DNA of 64,000 nucleotides, taken from Cepaea nemoralis (Eukaryota; Mollusca; Gastropoda; Stylommatophora; Helicidae). The notes beneath the pieces are model-generated. The model made no database searches. It was not told the DNA's origin and saw nothing but the letters and a program-made list of their open reading frames with translations. Position 1 is the first letter of the stretch; each line of letters begins with the position of its first letter. The stretch lies in the NCBI GenBank assembly GCA_014155875.1, contig JACEFZ010027760.1:64501-128500 (forward strand), in the 5' to 3' direction. This document shows, piece after piece, positions 11,151-21,984 of the stretch. The position numbers and the translations under genes were made by a program.

Positions 11151-11344
11151 TAATGTTCATATATGTCTATATATGGGCATGTTTGTATATAGGGCAAACA
11201 AAAGCTTATAATACACTGCTTAAAAGTGCACCAAAGAAAAATGTTGAAGGCAGACGTACAAGAAGATGACAACAGTTTAAATGGACAGATCACAATAAGA
11301 GATTAGCTGGAAAGAAGCAGGCAGACTGTATATTCAGTGTTTGA

Positions 11345-11485
11345 CTGTTTGCGTTTCCAGGCCAAGTTTACGTTCAGTAGTTTGCCACTGCTCTCTGAAC
11401 GCGCTGCACTTATACCAATGTATGGTATGGCGGTCTTCTGCCAAATCGCCGGCAGCTGTTTCGAACGCGGTATGTGGGAACTGTG
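11345..11485 (-). mobile_element. SINE-A, tail-truncated
   Basis: Core complement TTCAGTAGTTTGCCACTGC, then CTCTGAACG, body GGTATGGCGGTCTTCTGCC and head GCAGCTGTTTCGAACGCGGT. The tail beyond GCCAAGTTTACG is missing or replaced. Confidence 0.75.
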
Positions 11486-11717
11486 GGATATGTGTAATGA
11501 AATGCATTTACCACAGAATCGTATATTCAGCAGTATGTATTTAATGAATGCATTAACATAAATTACTATACGCTTATTTCATAACACTGTGACAGAACTA
11601 GAGGTGACTAGTATGTAGGCATATTGTCAAACACCATGACCTGAGTTCACATTTCGTTGCATATAATATATTGCATTGAGTTTTCTGCAAGCTAACAAGT
11701 TAAACAATCCACGCTGA

Positions 11718-11720
<3 letters not shown>

Positions 11721-11789
<69 letters not shown>
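11721..11789. repeat. (AT)n microsatellite abutting Helitron A 3' terminus
   Basis: Pure AT dinucleotides up to the base before CTAG at 11790. This fits Helitron insertion into AT-rich target DNA. Confidence 0.97.
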
Positions 11790-11790
<1 letters not shown>

Positions 11791-13180
11791 TAGCTGACCC
11801 GGCCCGGCTTCGCCCAGGCCCTGGAGGGGATCTATCTATCTATCAGTCAGTCTGTCTGCTTGTTTGTCTGTCTGGCTGGCTGTCCCGGCCCGGCTTCACC
11901 CAGTCCCTGGTGGGGAGCATCTCATTTAATTCATATAAGTAGTCATATAAGCTCTCCCGTTCCCGACTATCTGTCTGTCTGTCTATCTGACCGGGCCCGG
12001 CTTCACCCAGTCCCTGGTGGGGAGCATCTAATTTAATTCATATACGTAGTCATATAAGCTCTCCCGTTCCCGACTATCTGCTTGTCTCTCTGTCCCGGCC
12101 CGGCTTCACCCAGTCCCTGGTGGGGAGCATCTAATTTAATTCATATACGTAGTCATATAAGCTCTCCCGTTCCCGACTGACTGTATGTCTGTCTGTCTGT
12201 CTGTCCCGGCCCGGCTTCACCCAGTCCCTGGTGGGGAGCATCTAATTTAATTCATATAAGTAGTCATATAAGCTCTCCCGTTCCCGACTGTCTGTCTGTC
12301 TATCTGTCTGACCGGCGTGGTTTCGCCCAGCTTTTGGCGCACAGTAACTTAAAAGAATGTCCTTCCACACACCATTCAATGAAAACTGTAGAAAAAGATG
12401 GGTTAAAATGTTATGCATAATGCATTATTTTTATGCCAACTGTAAAAATACCTTAAAGATTATATCATTATTTAATATAACTCATATGCCTAAAAATAAC
12501 TATAGACAAAGAGTGTAACAATAGTGCAGGAAAGTCCAACAATATGACTATAAAGTATTTAGAAATGTTATTAAAAGTTATGCCCCTTGAAATAATTAAA
12601 AAATAATTAAAAAATAATTCATATAAGTAGTCATATAAGCTCTCCCGTTCCCGACTGTCTGTCTGTCTATCTGTCTGACCGGCGTGGTTTCGCCCAGCTT
12701 TTGGCGCACAGTAACTTAAAAGAATGTCCTTCCACACACCATTCAATGAAAACTGTAGAAAAAGATGGGTTAAAATGTTATGCATAATGCATTATTTTTA
12801 TGCCAACTGTAAAAGTACCTTAAAGATTATATCATTATTTAATATAACTCATATGCCTAAAAATAACTATAGACAAAGAGTGTAACAATAGTGCAGGAAA
12901 GTCCAACAATATGACTATAAAGTATTTAGAAATGTTATTAAAAGTTATGCCCCTTGAAATAACTTTTCTAGAGTGAAGTGCCCCTGCTATATAGACATTA
13001 TATAATGAAAATGGAAAAGTAAATGTTATTAAATAAGTCGAAGATTTTACATTCAGAAATTATTATAGTCGGTTGCAAATGAATGAAAGGAAGACGTGTA
13101 GAAAATTTCATCTCAATCGGATGTACCGTTATCGAACGCATCCAATACCCACAAACCCACAAACCCACAAACATACACTC

Positions 13181-13252
<72 letters not shown>
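11790..13252 (-). mobile_element. Non-autonomous Helitron, copy A
   Basis: Read on the minus strand, the 3' end is GCCGGGCCGGGTCAGCTAG followed by T, with a GC-rich hairpin just inside CTAG. The opposite end carries ATAAAACAGAGTGTATG next to a long (TA)n. Between them lie about five tandem monomers of about 110 bp (11795-12310), each with a hairpin-like block, a CTGT microsatellite and GCTCTCCCGTTCCCGACT. An AT-rich body follows. No Rep/helicase coding sequence is present. The same body and termini occur in opposite orientation at 38256-39329. The 5' TC end is eroded by the (TA)n or cut by the neighbouring SINE. Confidence 0.8.
12251..12965. repeat. 367-bp tandem duplication inside Helitron A
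   Basis: The segment starting TTCATATAAGTAGTCATATA at 12251 is repeated from 12618 with only a few differences. It spans the innermost monomer, the ACCGGCGTGGTTTCGCCC block and much of the AT-rich body. Copy B at 38-39 kb has this body once. Confidence 0.92.
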
Positions 13253-13255
<3 letters not shown>

Positions 13256-13497
13256 CAATTCGCATATCCTTTCACAGGACATCGCTGTCAACAGCAGCAT
13301 CTTTCAGCTGTCTGTTGATTTCTTGGCAAGATTACGCTCAGTAGTTTGCCATTGCTTTCTGAGCGGCTGGCTCAGTTATCCCGCAAGTCACCAGCGGGGG
13401 ACGAACCGCTCCCAGTTCTAACCCGCTACGAGACTCTGCGTAATAAACGGGATTACGGAGAAAGTGGTGTAACCCCTCGGCCAGAGAGACCGGCGAA
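13256..13497 (-). mobile_element. SINE-B, near full length
   Basis: Tail complement CGCATATCCTTTCACAGGAC, core complement AGTAGTTTGCCATTGCTTTC and TGAGCGGCTGGCTCAG, then a body unlike SINE-A (GTCACCAGCGGGGGACGAAC). The tRNA-like head complement is GGGATTACGGAGAAAGTGG then CCCCTCGGCCAGAGAGACCG, giving box A TGGCCGAGGGG on the minus strand. It directly abuts Helitron A. Confidence 0.8.
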
Positions 13498-13814
13498 TCC
13501 TATATGCAATATGAATATACAAATTTAACGAAAACATAGCGAAATAAAAACAAAATTGATATGGTGTTGTTGCTGGCCTTGTACCACTCAATAAATTGTG
13601 ATATTATAATACAGAGCACACAGATTCACAAAGTATACATAACTGGGGCAGGGGGATGTTTTTATTACTTTAGTGTATGTAGCGGGAATACTTATATTCT
13701 GAAAACTCATTTCAATAATCATGCAATGCGATGATTCGTTGCTTATCGTCAGATGTGATAAGTGCTTGCAGAAAGGTTGTGGTGAAGTAACATACATCAA
13801 CTTTTTTTTCCCGC
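13498..13814. other. Unassigned spacer
   Basis: AT-rich. No gene or known element seen. Confidence 0.3.
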
Positions 13815-13880
13815 GTTCTCATCCTGTTTCAGAATATTGCGGTCAACACCAGCATCTTTCAGCTGTATGTTGATTCCTGT
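13815..13880 (-). mobile_element. SINE-A/B tail fragment
   Basis: CATCCTGTTTCAGAATATTG, then CGGTCAACACCAGCATCTTT and CAGCTGTATGTTGATT, matches the tail side of the SINE-B at 13265-13325. The core and head are absent. Confidence 0.6.
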
Positions 13881-15137
13881 CGTGTATCCGTTTAAAGTGT
13901 CGTCGCTGGAGTGAGAGGAATCAACACCCACATTATATTTTAACCACTTATCATTATCCTGGAGAAACCCCTAGACTCCGTCTACAAAACTCCGTCAGTT
14001 TATGGACACCTCTTTCTCTCTCTCTCTATCACTGATGTATCATGCCCCCATCTCATTCTTCCCCAGCGCAACATACTCAACAACTCTAGCTTCTAAAAAT
14101 TAATAACAATTAATTTATTAAAAGAAAAGTGTAATGTATGTGACAAGCGTATGCGAAGAATGTGTGACGTGTTCTATAATGTGTGTAGAATCGAATCCTC
14201 AGATCAATAGCACAGTCAGTTCATCCTTGCAAGGACACACCACAGCACGTTAGGTCAGCACAAGTCCACCTCACCCAGTGATGTATCTCTCCTGCCAGAC
14301 ACTGACTTTCTTCTGTAGCTACCTGGTAATCCATCGACATGATCCTCTGAAATAGCTATAGTCTATAAGTTACCACTGATCATGGTCCGTTTGCACACTG
14401 CACATTATAAGTTCCTATAGTCTTTAAAATGTACAAATCTCTGTACTTTGAAAATAAGTATCACTGTTGTTGGAAATAGACTTGATCCTATCTATTGTCT
14501 ATAGTGTCTAAATTACAATGTTCCTAGTAATATTTCCCTGGAATCTACCACACCATGTGAATGTTACATTTAAAGTTCTCGTGTAGTTACTAATGTTCGT
14601 ATGAGGTGTGGTGTCTCAACAAACATCACCCATCCTAGGTGAACCTTAACACACTGGAATCGTTAAATGGTTTCGCTCATCTGAGCCCTGTTCCGGTGGA
14701 CCCTCCTGATCATAGGCCCAGCGTAAACATTATGGTACAACCTTTCTTCTTGGGCGTTATTCATTTTCCGTAAGAAAACATTTGGCTGTTCAACTGGTGT
14801 TCTTTCCAAATCGGAGTAAACTTTCTTCAAAACTCGTGTAGAGCTTCTTCGTAACTGACAGGGAACCTGTTAGAGAAATAATACACCGGGTGAAAACATC
14901 AGTCACTGATCCTACCAGCTGAGTGTAGGCCTACAGCCTTGCTCAGATATTTATCAGTGAACTAAACTCTGTCATAGAGCAGATGAGCTTATCACCTAGG
15001 TCCGAATCAGGTTATGACAAGGAAAGACCAATAAACAGAGTGCAGAAACCCAGTGGGCACCCCACTGAAAGATCCCACTATTAGACACTTCCCCCATCTC
15101 CCAACCCATTCTTAAATCTCTCCAAATATCACCCCAT
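13881..15137. other. Unassigned AT-rich region
   Basis: A pyrimidine run CTCTCTCTCTCTATC near 14012 is followed by AT-rich, apparently non-coding sequence. No domain-bearing frame was found in either orientation. Confidence 0.35.
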
Positions 15138-15262
15138 TACACTATTCTCACTAGCAGAGCTAATTCTCACTTCACTACTCTATTCTCAACTAACAGAGCT
15201 AATCATCACTTCCCTACTCTATTTTCAACTAGCAGAGCTAATCATCACTTCACTACTCTAGC
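15138..15262. repeat. 39-bp tandem repeat, three copies
   Basis: Units containing CAGAGCTAAT at 15155, 15194 and 15233, each followed by a TCACTTC-CTACTCTA-type stretch. Confidence 0.85.
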
Positions 15263-15842
15263 TAGTTTTAATAAGGCTACTGCCTATATTAATTAGGCCT
15301 AAATACACTATCTGTAATACCTTATGCAACACCGCATCACTCCTGGATGGCATCTACAACTTGCCATAAAGACATATGTTATTTAATGTTAATTAAATCC
15401 AACACAGTAGATACTCTCCGAATTTCTAACAGCGGTACAGAAACACGTCAGCTCTAGTCAACTTTCTGTCCACACTAACTGTAAACAAGTCAGGTTTTTG
15501 TCAAAGAGCCTGGAGTGTTCTAGTGAAGTTCTTTGAAGTCAATACATCAGATGTTCCAGGGGCAGCCTATCCATTTCAGAATAAGTTCTCTCCACTTTTT
15601 TAATCAATGCAAAAGTGGTTCCCCTTGTTTCAACAACCAAAACAAGGTAGCCTGTTTTCTGCATTCTCCTAATCGGGTCACAATAACAAGCTTACAATTT
15701 TCTGTCGTGTGTGGGACTTTCAAAGACGACTGTATTGATTGATCTTTCCGACACCCAGTAGTAAACATCTTGTAGTTGCGAATCAAACTGTCCTTGGTAT
15801 TTTTATCATCTGATTGTAAAATTACAGTGATTTCACGACAAT
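15263..15842. other. Unassigned spacer
   Basis: AT-rich. Two overlapping short frames on opposite strands (15533-15786) lack any signature. Nothing identified. Confidence 0.3.
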
Positions 15843-16019
15843 TCTTAGGCTAGATTACGCTCATCAGCACACCACGACTTTCTGAGCGACCAGTTCCATA
15901 CTCTCATAAGTCACTGGCGCGACTCGAACCACTTCTAATTCTCGTGCGGTCACGTCAACCACGAGAGTATTCGGGATTAATGGAGAAAGCTACTAACACC
16001 TCGGCCAGGGAGCCGGCTA
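15843..16019 (-). mobile_element. SINE-B, tail-truncated
   Basis: On the minus strand: head GCCGGCTCCCTGGCCGAGGT with box A TGGCCGAGG and a textbook box B GGTTCGAGTC at about 15922. The body CCAGTGACTTATGAGAGTAT matches the SINE-B at 13.4 kb, and the core is truncated after CTGGTCGCTCAGAAAGTCG. Confidence 0.8.
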
Positions 16020-16080
16020 ACATACATCAATAGTTTTATTTTATTTTTTTATAGATCTTATTACTTTTTTTTTTTTTTTT

Positions 16081-16965
16081 ACTTTACTTTAGCTTTAGGG
16101 ATGTGTGTGGGATTGTTTGAGGGATATGTGTATGGGTTGGGGGATGGGTGTGGCTGATGTGTATATGGATGAAAGAGGTGTGTGGGTTGGGGATGTGCGT
16201 GTGGGGTCGGTATTTGTGTGTGGGTGAGGGAATGTGTGGATAGGTAGTGTAAGTGTGGATTGTGGAGGTGTGTGTGTGGGTGGGAGAAGTGTGTTGGAGT
16301 ATGGGAGAAGTGTGTGGTTGGGGGGCTGCGTTCGGGTGGGGATGTGAGTGGGTGGGTGGGGAGGTGTGGGATCTGTGGGTTTGTGGGGGATGTGTAGTTG
16401 GGTGCGGAGATGAGTGGATTGGTGGGTGGAGGGATGTGAGTATGGATGGGGGGTGCGGGTGTGTGAGGGATATGTGGGAGGAGGATGTGTGTTTGGGTTG
16501 GTGTGTTTGCGTGGGTGTTGGTGGGTAGTGGGATGTGTGGGTGTTGGCGGGTTGGGGATATGTGGGTGTTGGTAGGTGGGGGATGTGTGTTGTTGGGGGA
16601 GGGGGGAGGATGTGTGCGTGTTAGATGTGTGTGTTGGTGAAGGAATGTGTGTCGGCGGGGGATGTGTGTGTGGTTGTTGGGGTGTGTGGATGGTTGTGAG
16701 ATGTGTGGGTAGACGGGGAAATTTGTGTGTATGGATGGAAAGATGTGTGGGTCTGTGTGGTTGATGTCTGAGTTGGTGAGGGATATGTGTGTGTTGGTGC
16801 GTAATGTGCGTGTGTGAGTGGTATGTGTGTGTGGTTGGAGGGTGTGTGGGTTGGTGGAGCATATGTGTGTGGATGAGCTTGAGTGGATTGGGGTATGTGT
16901 GAGTGGGTGGAAAGATACGTGTGGGTGGGTGCGAGATGTGTGTGTGGGAAGGAGGGATGTGTCAC
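16081..16965. repeat. GT-rich degenerate minisatellite
   Basis: About 0.9 kb of GTGTGGGT/GGGATGTGTG-type units with irregular period. The long T/H/P-rich frames on the minus strand simply translate this. An analogous block lies at 43595-43938, likewise immediately upstream of repeat F. Confidence 0.92.
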
Positions 16966-17145
16966 GTAACATGAGAATATGCATTGTTTATGCTTACAAC
17001 ATTCATTTGACAATGTGTTTTTTTCCTATGTGAATGCATCATGCACTGTTGATGAACGAAAGATGAGTGATTGGAAGGGCCGAATGTAAGCCGGGCCAAC
17101 GCGCCCAATTTATTACCCTTTGAAAATAAAGATCAATTCAAAGAT
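16966..17145 (+). mobile_element. Repeat F 3' end
   Basis: TAACATGAGAATATGCATTG, TGTTTATGCTTA, GATGAACGAAAGATGAGTGA, TTGGAAGGGCCGAATGTAAG, CGCCCAATTTATTACCC and TTTGAAAATAAAG occur in this order. Closely matching sequence is at 43940-44092, and its last third is at 44285-44372. AATAAA is a likely polyadenylation signal at the retroelement 3' end. Confidence 0.75.
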
Positions 17146-17184
17146 AAATTCAAGTCAATTTAATTCATAGTTTACGTAGTGTGA

Positions 17185-17275
17185 ATTCTGCTGTATGCAC
17201 CTGACGATTGGTTGCGAAATATTCCAGGCAATGTATTGTTCAATGTATTGTTTGTGGCTTCTGTGTTCTTATACA
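17185..17275 (+). mobile_element. Repeat E copy
   Basis: AATTCTGCTGTATGCAC, CTGACGA, 8 nt, GAAATATTCCAGGCAATG, TATTGTTTGTGGCTTCTGTG. The CTGACGA and GAAA blocks are perfect here. Confidence 0.7.
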
Positions 17276-17694
17276 CAGACACATCAACTAACTGGCAACA
17301 AAGACAGTTCATAAACGAACTGATTAGTATTGATTAGCGCTCATAGAAGGTGAGGAAGGACGTAACTATCAGAGGGTACTCTTAACAAAATATAGTGAGA
17401 CGCTGTCGTCGTTTTGAAGTGACAGTTTCGAATCACGGCGTGGTAACTATAGTTTTCCATTTTTATGTTGTCCAGTTCGTCCTCTAATATCTGTTTCTTT
17501 CTTCTGCTTCTATAAGCGCCGATTAATACTTCTGAATTTGTTTATGAGCTGTCAGAGCTCCAATGACGAGAACTTTGTTCAGTCCCTTAAATGGCAGGGA
17601 CCACATTCCTGTCCGACATATCTGTGAACTGCCATGTCGGTGAGAGCAAGACATGGCTGCTGATTGTCTACCGTGATTGGTAGGTTTCTTGGTT
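17276..17694. other. Unassigned spacer
   Basis: No gene, RNA or known repeat seen. Confidence 0.3.
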
Positions 17695-17940
17695 GTAAAT
17701 TCCCTGGGGTGTTCATTGTCTTAGTCACATGCATTGACAAGCACACTATAGAACATGTCATTCTTAAGTTCCATGCATCGGCGGGCATGTCACAAACCAT
17801 GTTCATTCTTAAATTCCTTGCACTGATGAGCACGTCATAAAATATGTTTCATACGTTAGCGGGCGCGTCACAAAACACATTAATTCTTGAGTTCCATGCA
17901 TTGGCGAGTGCGCCAAAATCACATTAATTCTTAAGTTTCA
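17695..17940. repeat. About 45-bp tandem repeat, four to five copies
   Basis: Units of the form ATTCTTAAGTTCCATGCAT, then GGCGGGCATGTCACAAA. TTCTT anchors fall at 17761, 17806, 17884 and 17928; one unit is longer and altered. Confidence 0.85.
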
Positions 17941-18433
17941 GGTATTTGTATTGCGTAGATGTCCGCTTTCTAGTACCGTACCATTTCGATCATCTTCAGA
18001 CTTTGACATTTGAGCTTTTCTTTCTGGATTCCTCCTCCCATAGGAAGTTTGTGGGCTTTGCCTGCTCGCTGAGTCAGTACTTGAAAGGTCTGGCATTTAT
18101 CGAAGTAAGATTGGTGTAGACTGGTAAACTTAACACGCCTCCTAACGTGAAACGCTCATTTACCGACTTGACAATTTACCATTAGCAGTGAATCTTCAAG
18201 CCCGGAAGTAAACTGTTGAAAATAAAATCCGTTAAGTACTTGTAACGCTTGTAAATAAATGTTAGATAATAAACACAGACAAAGTATATATACCTTTCAA
18301 CGATCCCTTATACGGCAAACGCAAGTAACAGGGAAGGAAATCAATAATGACAACAGCAAATATGAGTATACAGTTAAAGGGTCGCTTACAATTCGACAGG
18401 GGCGACTTCATTGCACCCGGATTTTATCAAATA
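17941..18433. other. Unassigned spacer
   Basis: No recognisable feature beyond a short frame at 18259-18459 that runs into the SINE-C copy and is not credible as a gene. Confidence 0.3.
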
Positions 18434-18588
18434 TGAATCAGTCTCTTTCCGCAGCGTAGCTCTAGCCACGGCACCCAGGAGTCTCCGAAAATGCACTCGT
18501 GAACCGAAGGACGAGGCCCGGAATCGAACCCACAACCTTCGGAGCCCGAGTCAGACGGCTTTATCACTTCGTCACGGAAACTCCCACG
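18434..18588 (-). mobile_element. SINE-C head and proximal body
   Basis: On the minus strand: GGAGTTTCCGTGACGAAGTG (box A), then GGTTGTGGGTTCGATTCCGG (intact box B GGTTCGATTCC). Next come GTGCATTTTCGGAGACTCCT and GCTAGAGCTACGCTGCGGAA. This is the best-preserved Pol III promoter of the family. It is a SINE head, not a tRNA gene, because the acceptor stem is not complementary. Confidence 0.8.
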
Positions 18589-19224
18589 AAGAAAACAATA
18601 AGTACACATACACAACACAGTGAATCGATGTTTCGATTATAATTGTCTTCATCACAAACAACACAAGTACATCAAAGGAAAACACGATATTAGAAAATGT
18701 AATCACATTAAAACATAAATAGAAAACAAGTTTAAGCATGAAATGTTGCAAGGCAACTACAGATACTTCGCAACCAGGAAGGCGGCGTAGTAATTCAGTT
18801 GTGTAAGGTGCCAAATAAGAAAATGTGGAGCCGAAAGTGTGCAAACAGTCAGACATTAATATATAGAGGAGAGTCAGTAGAGTTATACAGTGGCACATAC
18901 AACCGTATTGATTCTCTTTATTGGAAGTAAACTATACGGTTGCCATTCCATTCGAGTATTTTATCAGTTCACTTCTGGTAATCTGGGTGATGACATGTTG
19001 TGGGCGTTTATGTGCCAAGGTGATTTGAATTGAGGATCTACTACTGATTATAACATAGGATGTACTCAAGAAAATGAGATTGTGAAAGTTCTGTTCAACT
19101 CGTTCTGTTTCATGGAGTTATTATAAAACTCTTGCTGATCCCACAGTCTACAGGTTTAAAGTTGACCCCGTGTGACAGATAAGGTTAAAATTACAACTAA
19201 AGTGATTTGACAGTTTTGTTTTTA
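18589..19224. other. Unassigned spacer
   Basis: AT-rich. A hydrophobic minus-strand frame at 18572-18898 has no recognisable family signature. I treat it as chance. Confidence 0.3.
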
Positions 19225-19465
19225 CAATTATGTTGCATATCCCTTACAGGACGTTGTAGTCAACACCAGCATTTTTCAGTTGCTGTTGATGTAATAGGCA
19301 AGTTTTACGTTCAGTAGTTTGCCATTACTTTCTGAACGACAGGCTTCCTTACCCGCGTAAGTTACCAGCGAGGCGCGATCCGCTGCTGAATCTCGCAGCT
19401 TCTGTTTTCTCCACGTGTATATACGGGATTACGAACAATGTCGTTAACTCCAGTTACAGTTAGTT
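19225..19465 (-). mobile_element. SINE-B, near full length
   Basis: Tail TTGCATATCCCTTACAGGAC, then GTAGTCAACACCAGCAT. Core TTCAGTAGTTTGCCATTACT and CTGAACGACAGGCTT. Body GTAAGTTACCAGCGAGGCGC and a head region GGGATTACGAACAATGTCG. The head is more diverged than the other copies. Confidence 0.75.
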
Positions 19466-19504
19466 ATATGTTCTTTTACGAGAAGCTGCAATAAACCCCA
19501 AAGT

Positions 19505-20275
19505 TGATTGTCTGTGATTTACTTGACAATGTTATTTTCTGCAGTCGGTCTATTGTCTTTACTTGTCAGTGTTACGTTCTATAGTCATTCTATTGTCATT
19601 CCTAAGACATTACTTTGCAGTGTTACGTCCTACATTCATTATATTGTCATAATATTAATATTATCATTTTATTGGCATTACTTATCAATGTTACTATATG
19701 TAGTCTTTGAATAGTCGTTATATTGTCATTTTACTGTTATTGTTTTGTCATTACTTAGCCCTACCAGTCCGGAGTGCAATGAAGATGCCCCGACAGATAA
19801 GTGATAACTGATAACTGATTCTTAGCCATGTAACGTTCTACAGTCTTTCTATTATCATAACTTGGAAGCATTTCATTCTATAGTCATTCAATTGTCATTC
19901 TTTTGTCATAACTTGGCAATGTCACATTCAATAACCATTCTATTTTCATAACTTGACAGTGTTACATTCTGTAGTCATTCTATTGTTATTAGTCTCATTG
20001 TTACGTTCTATATAATTCTATTATCATTACCTATCAATGTTACTTTCTATAGTCATTCTTATGTCAATACTTGGCAATGTTACGTTCCATCCATCCATCC
20101 ATCATGTGCGATGCCGATATGTGTGGGCTGTCATGTTCTGCCATCTCACTCGATCACCATAATCATTCTATTGTCATTCTGTTGTCATTACGTGGCAATG
20201 CTACAATCAGTAATCATTATTTTTTCATTACTTTGCAATGTTACGTTCTATAGTCATTCTATGGTCATTGCAGTC
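19505..20275. repeat. Degenerate tandem repeat rich in TATAGTCATTCTATTGTCAT
   Basis: Loosely repeated units of TTACGTTCTATAGTCATTCT plus ATTGTCATTACTTGGCAATG, with variable spacing. Two foreign pieces interrupt it: a LINE-ACTA2 tip at 19757-19805 (+; AGTCCGGAGTGCAATGAAGA) and an RTE-2 3' tip at 20088-20165 (-; CATCATGTGCGATGCCGATA). Confidence 0.8.
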
Positions 20276-20311
20276 TTAATGGTCCAAGCTAAATCCATCA
20301 AATTCAAGACA

Positions 20312-20405
20312 AACCGACCTGCTCCCAAATCGCTTGCAGCTGATCTCGAACCTTCGACCCCTTTACTTCGGGGAATTGTGAAAATGCGTTCACTAGCCCC
20401 TACCC
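20312..20405 (-). mobile_element. SINE-A head fragment
   Basis: CCAAATCGCTTGCAGCTGAT and CTCGAACCTTCGACCCC match the body/head junction of SINE-A in complement. Core and tail are missing. Confidence 0.5.
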
Positions 20406-20789
20406 AAAGACGTCGAAAGGTCTGTCAGATTTAAACTAAAATTAGTTACAGTTCGGGTTACACTTAGTCTGTGTGAGCTTGTGTACTATAAGTGAATATC
20501 CAGATGTTTATTCCATCATATCTTTTCATTAACTTTTCGCGTTTCCTGTTTGTTTGCACCAACTAAAAACAGCAACTGAAATAGCATTATCAAGAGCTGA
20601 AAATGTTGAAAATATCCATTCGCGACCTGGTTTTGTTGTCCTGAGATTAACTTGTTACTGTCACTATAGTCAGGAAAGAAGGCGGTTGTGTTTAGGTTAG
20701 GCTATTACAGGAATACGAAAATAGCCAGATGCTAATCTAAACAGTCTTCAGAATATACTTTTGCAACGTGCTTATGTTTGTTTAGCTTT

Positions 20790-21321
20790 GTCTATTAGTT
20801 GATGCTGTTTATTAGTGTATGTTATTTATTAGTTGTTGTTGTTGTTTGTTAGTTTAGGTTGTTTATTGGTTGTTATTTTTAGTTTATGATGTTTATTAGT
20901 TTAGGTTGTTTATTAGTTGATACTGTTTATTGGTTTAAGTAGCTTATTAATTCATTCTGTTTACTAGTTTTGGTTGTTTATTAGTTGATGCTGTTTATTA
21001 GTTTATGTTGTTTATTAGTTGATGCTGTTTATTGGTTTATGTTGCTTATTAATTGATGCTGTTTACTAGTTTTGGTTGTTCATTAGTTGATGTTGTTTAT
21101 CAGTTTATGTTGTTTATTAGTTGATGCTGTTTGCTAGTTTTGGTTGTTTATATGTTTATGTTATTTATTAGTTGATGATGATTATTCGTTTCGGTTGTTT
21201 ATTAATTAAAGCTGTTTATTACTTGCTGCTGTTTGTTAGTTTCGGTTGTTTATTTGTTGATGCTGCTTATTAGTTTCGGTTGTTTATTAGTTTAGGTTGT
21301 TTATTAGTTTAGGTTATTTAT
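20790..21321. repeat. TTGTTTATTAGTT-type minisatellite, block 1
   Basis: Tandem units alternate between GTTTATTAGTTGATGCT and GTTTATTAGTTTAGGTT, about 18-19 bp each, with drift. It continues after the insertions at 21985-22340 and 22865-22970. Confidence 0.9.
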
Positions 21322-21984
21322 GGATTTCCGGTCCCCAACATGGCGTTTAGGCAATTTAAAAAGCCTCTGGAGCGTTTATGCTTGTGGCTACGGTTTGCAT
21401 TCAGATTTTTCTCATGTTGGATTGGTAGTGCATGGTTTCGTCGCCCTTCTACAGAGTGAGTTCGTGGCGCGATACTGTGAGCTGTTAATATTGTGTGGAA
21501 TGCTTTTACATCTGTCCGCTTTTGTTTGTACAGTGAACTGCATGTTCGGAACGATGGCGATCGGCTGTTGCCGAATTGACTGGTTTGACTTTTCGGTTAA
21601 ACGTGTGCATTTTTCAGGAGACTCCTGGTAGTCATCGCTAGAGCTACGGAGCTCGTGCTTTGTGCGGGGGATTTCGGCGGATCGCCCTGCGGAAAGAGAC
21701 CGAGCCATTTGGGATAAAACTAGGTAAATTAAGGATTTCTGATGTGCCAATTCCATCGACGATGAACTATTTTGTGTGAAGGACTTTTGTGTTGGCATTC
21801 TGGCCACGGTATTATGCACCGTGTACCTGTGCGGGCTGTTCGCTTTCGAGACTCCTGTCTGTTCCACTTGCCACATTGGGCATTGAGGAGCATTTTGTGT
21901 GATATTCACTGGCACAGGAAAGCCGCATAATGGGGACAGTCCGTTGCCGTGAAGCTGGAACCGCGATTAGCCAACTAACTAATT
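21322..21984 (+). mobile_element. SINE-C-containing retroelement insertion within minisatellite
   Basis: About 660 bp of non-repeat DNA interrupts the minisatellite. From 21605 it carries the SINE-C body: AGGAGACTCCTGGTAGTC, GCTAGAGCTACGGAGC, TCGTGCTTTGTGCGGG, CGGAAAGAGACCGAGCC. It runs on through a 3' part (GAGGAGCATTTTGTGTGATA, ATAATGGGGACAGTCCG, TTGCCGTGAAGCTGG) to the tail CCAACTAACTAATT. The 5' 260 bp has no other copy here. The element may be a long SINE or a LINE 3' UTR carrying a SINE-like block. Confidence 0.7.

Noticed and set aside
11790..12310. Satellite DNA or clustered regulatory sites
   Set aside because: The monomers are explained as the internal array of Helitron A, because Helitron B has the same array in the same place relative to the same termini.
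16079..16984. Long T/H/P-rich open frames (up to 301 codons) on the minus strand
   Set aside because: They are translations of the GT-rich minisatellite in several frames at once. There is no domain and no start context, and the same happens at 43554-44057.
18515..18588. tRNA gene
   Set aside because: Boxes A and B are good, but acceptor and anticodon stems do not pair and a SINE-C body follows; it is a SINE head. The heads at 1091, 15.95 kb and 37.9 kb were rejected likewise.
21320..21631. 103-codon plus-strand frame and the 167-codon minus-strand frame over 21412-21915
   Set aside because: Both overlie the SINE-C-containing insertion. Similar sequence occurs in other copies without open frames.
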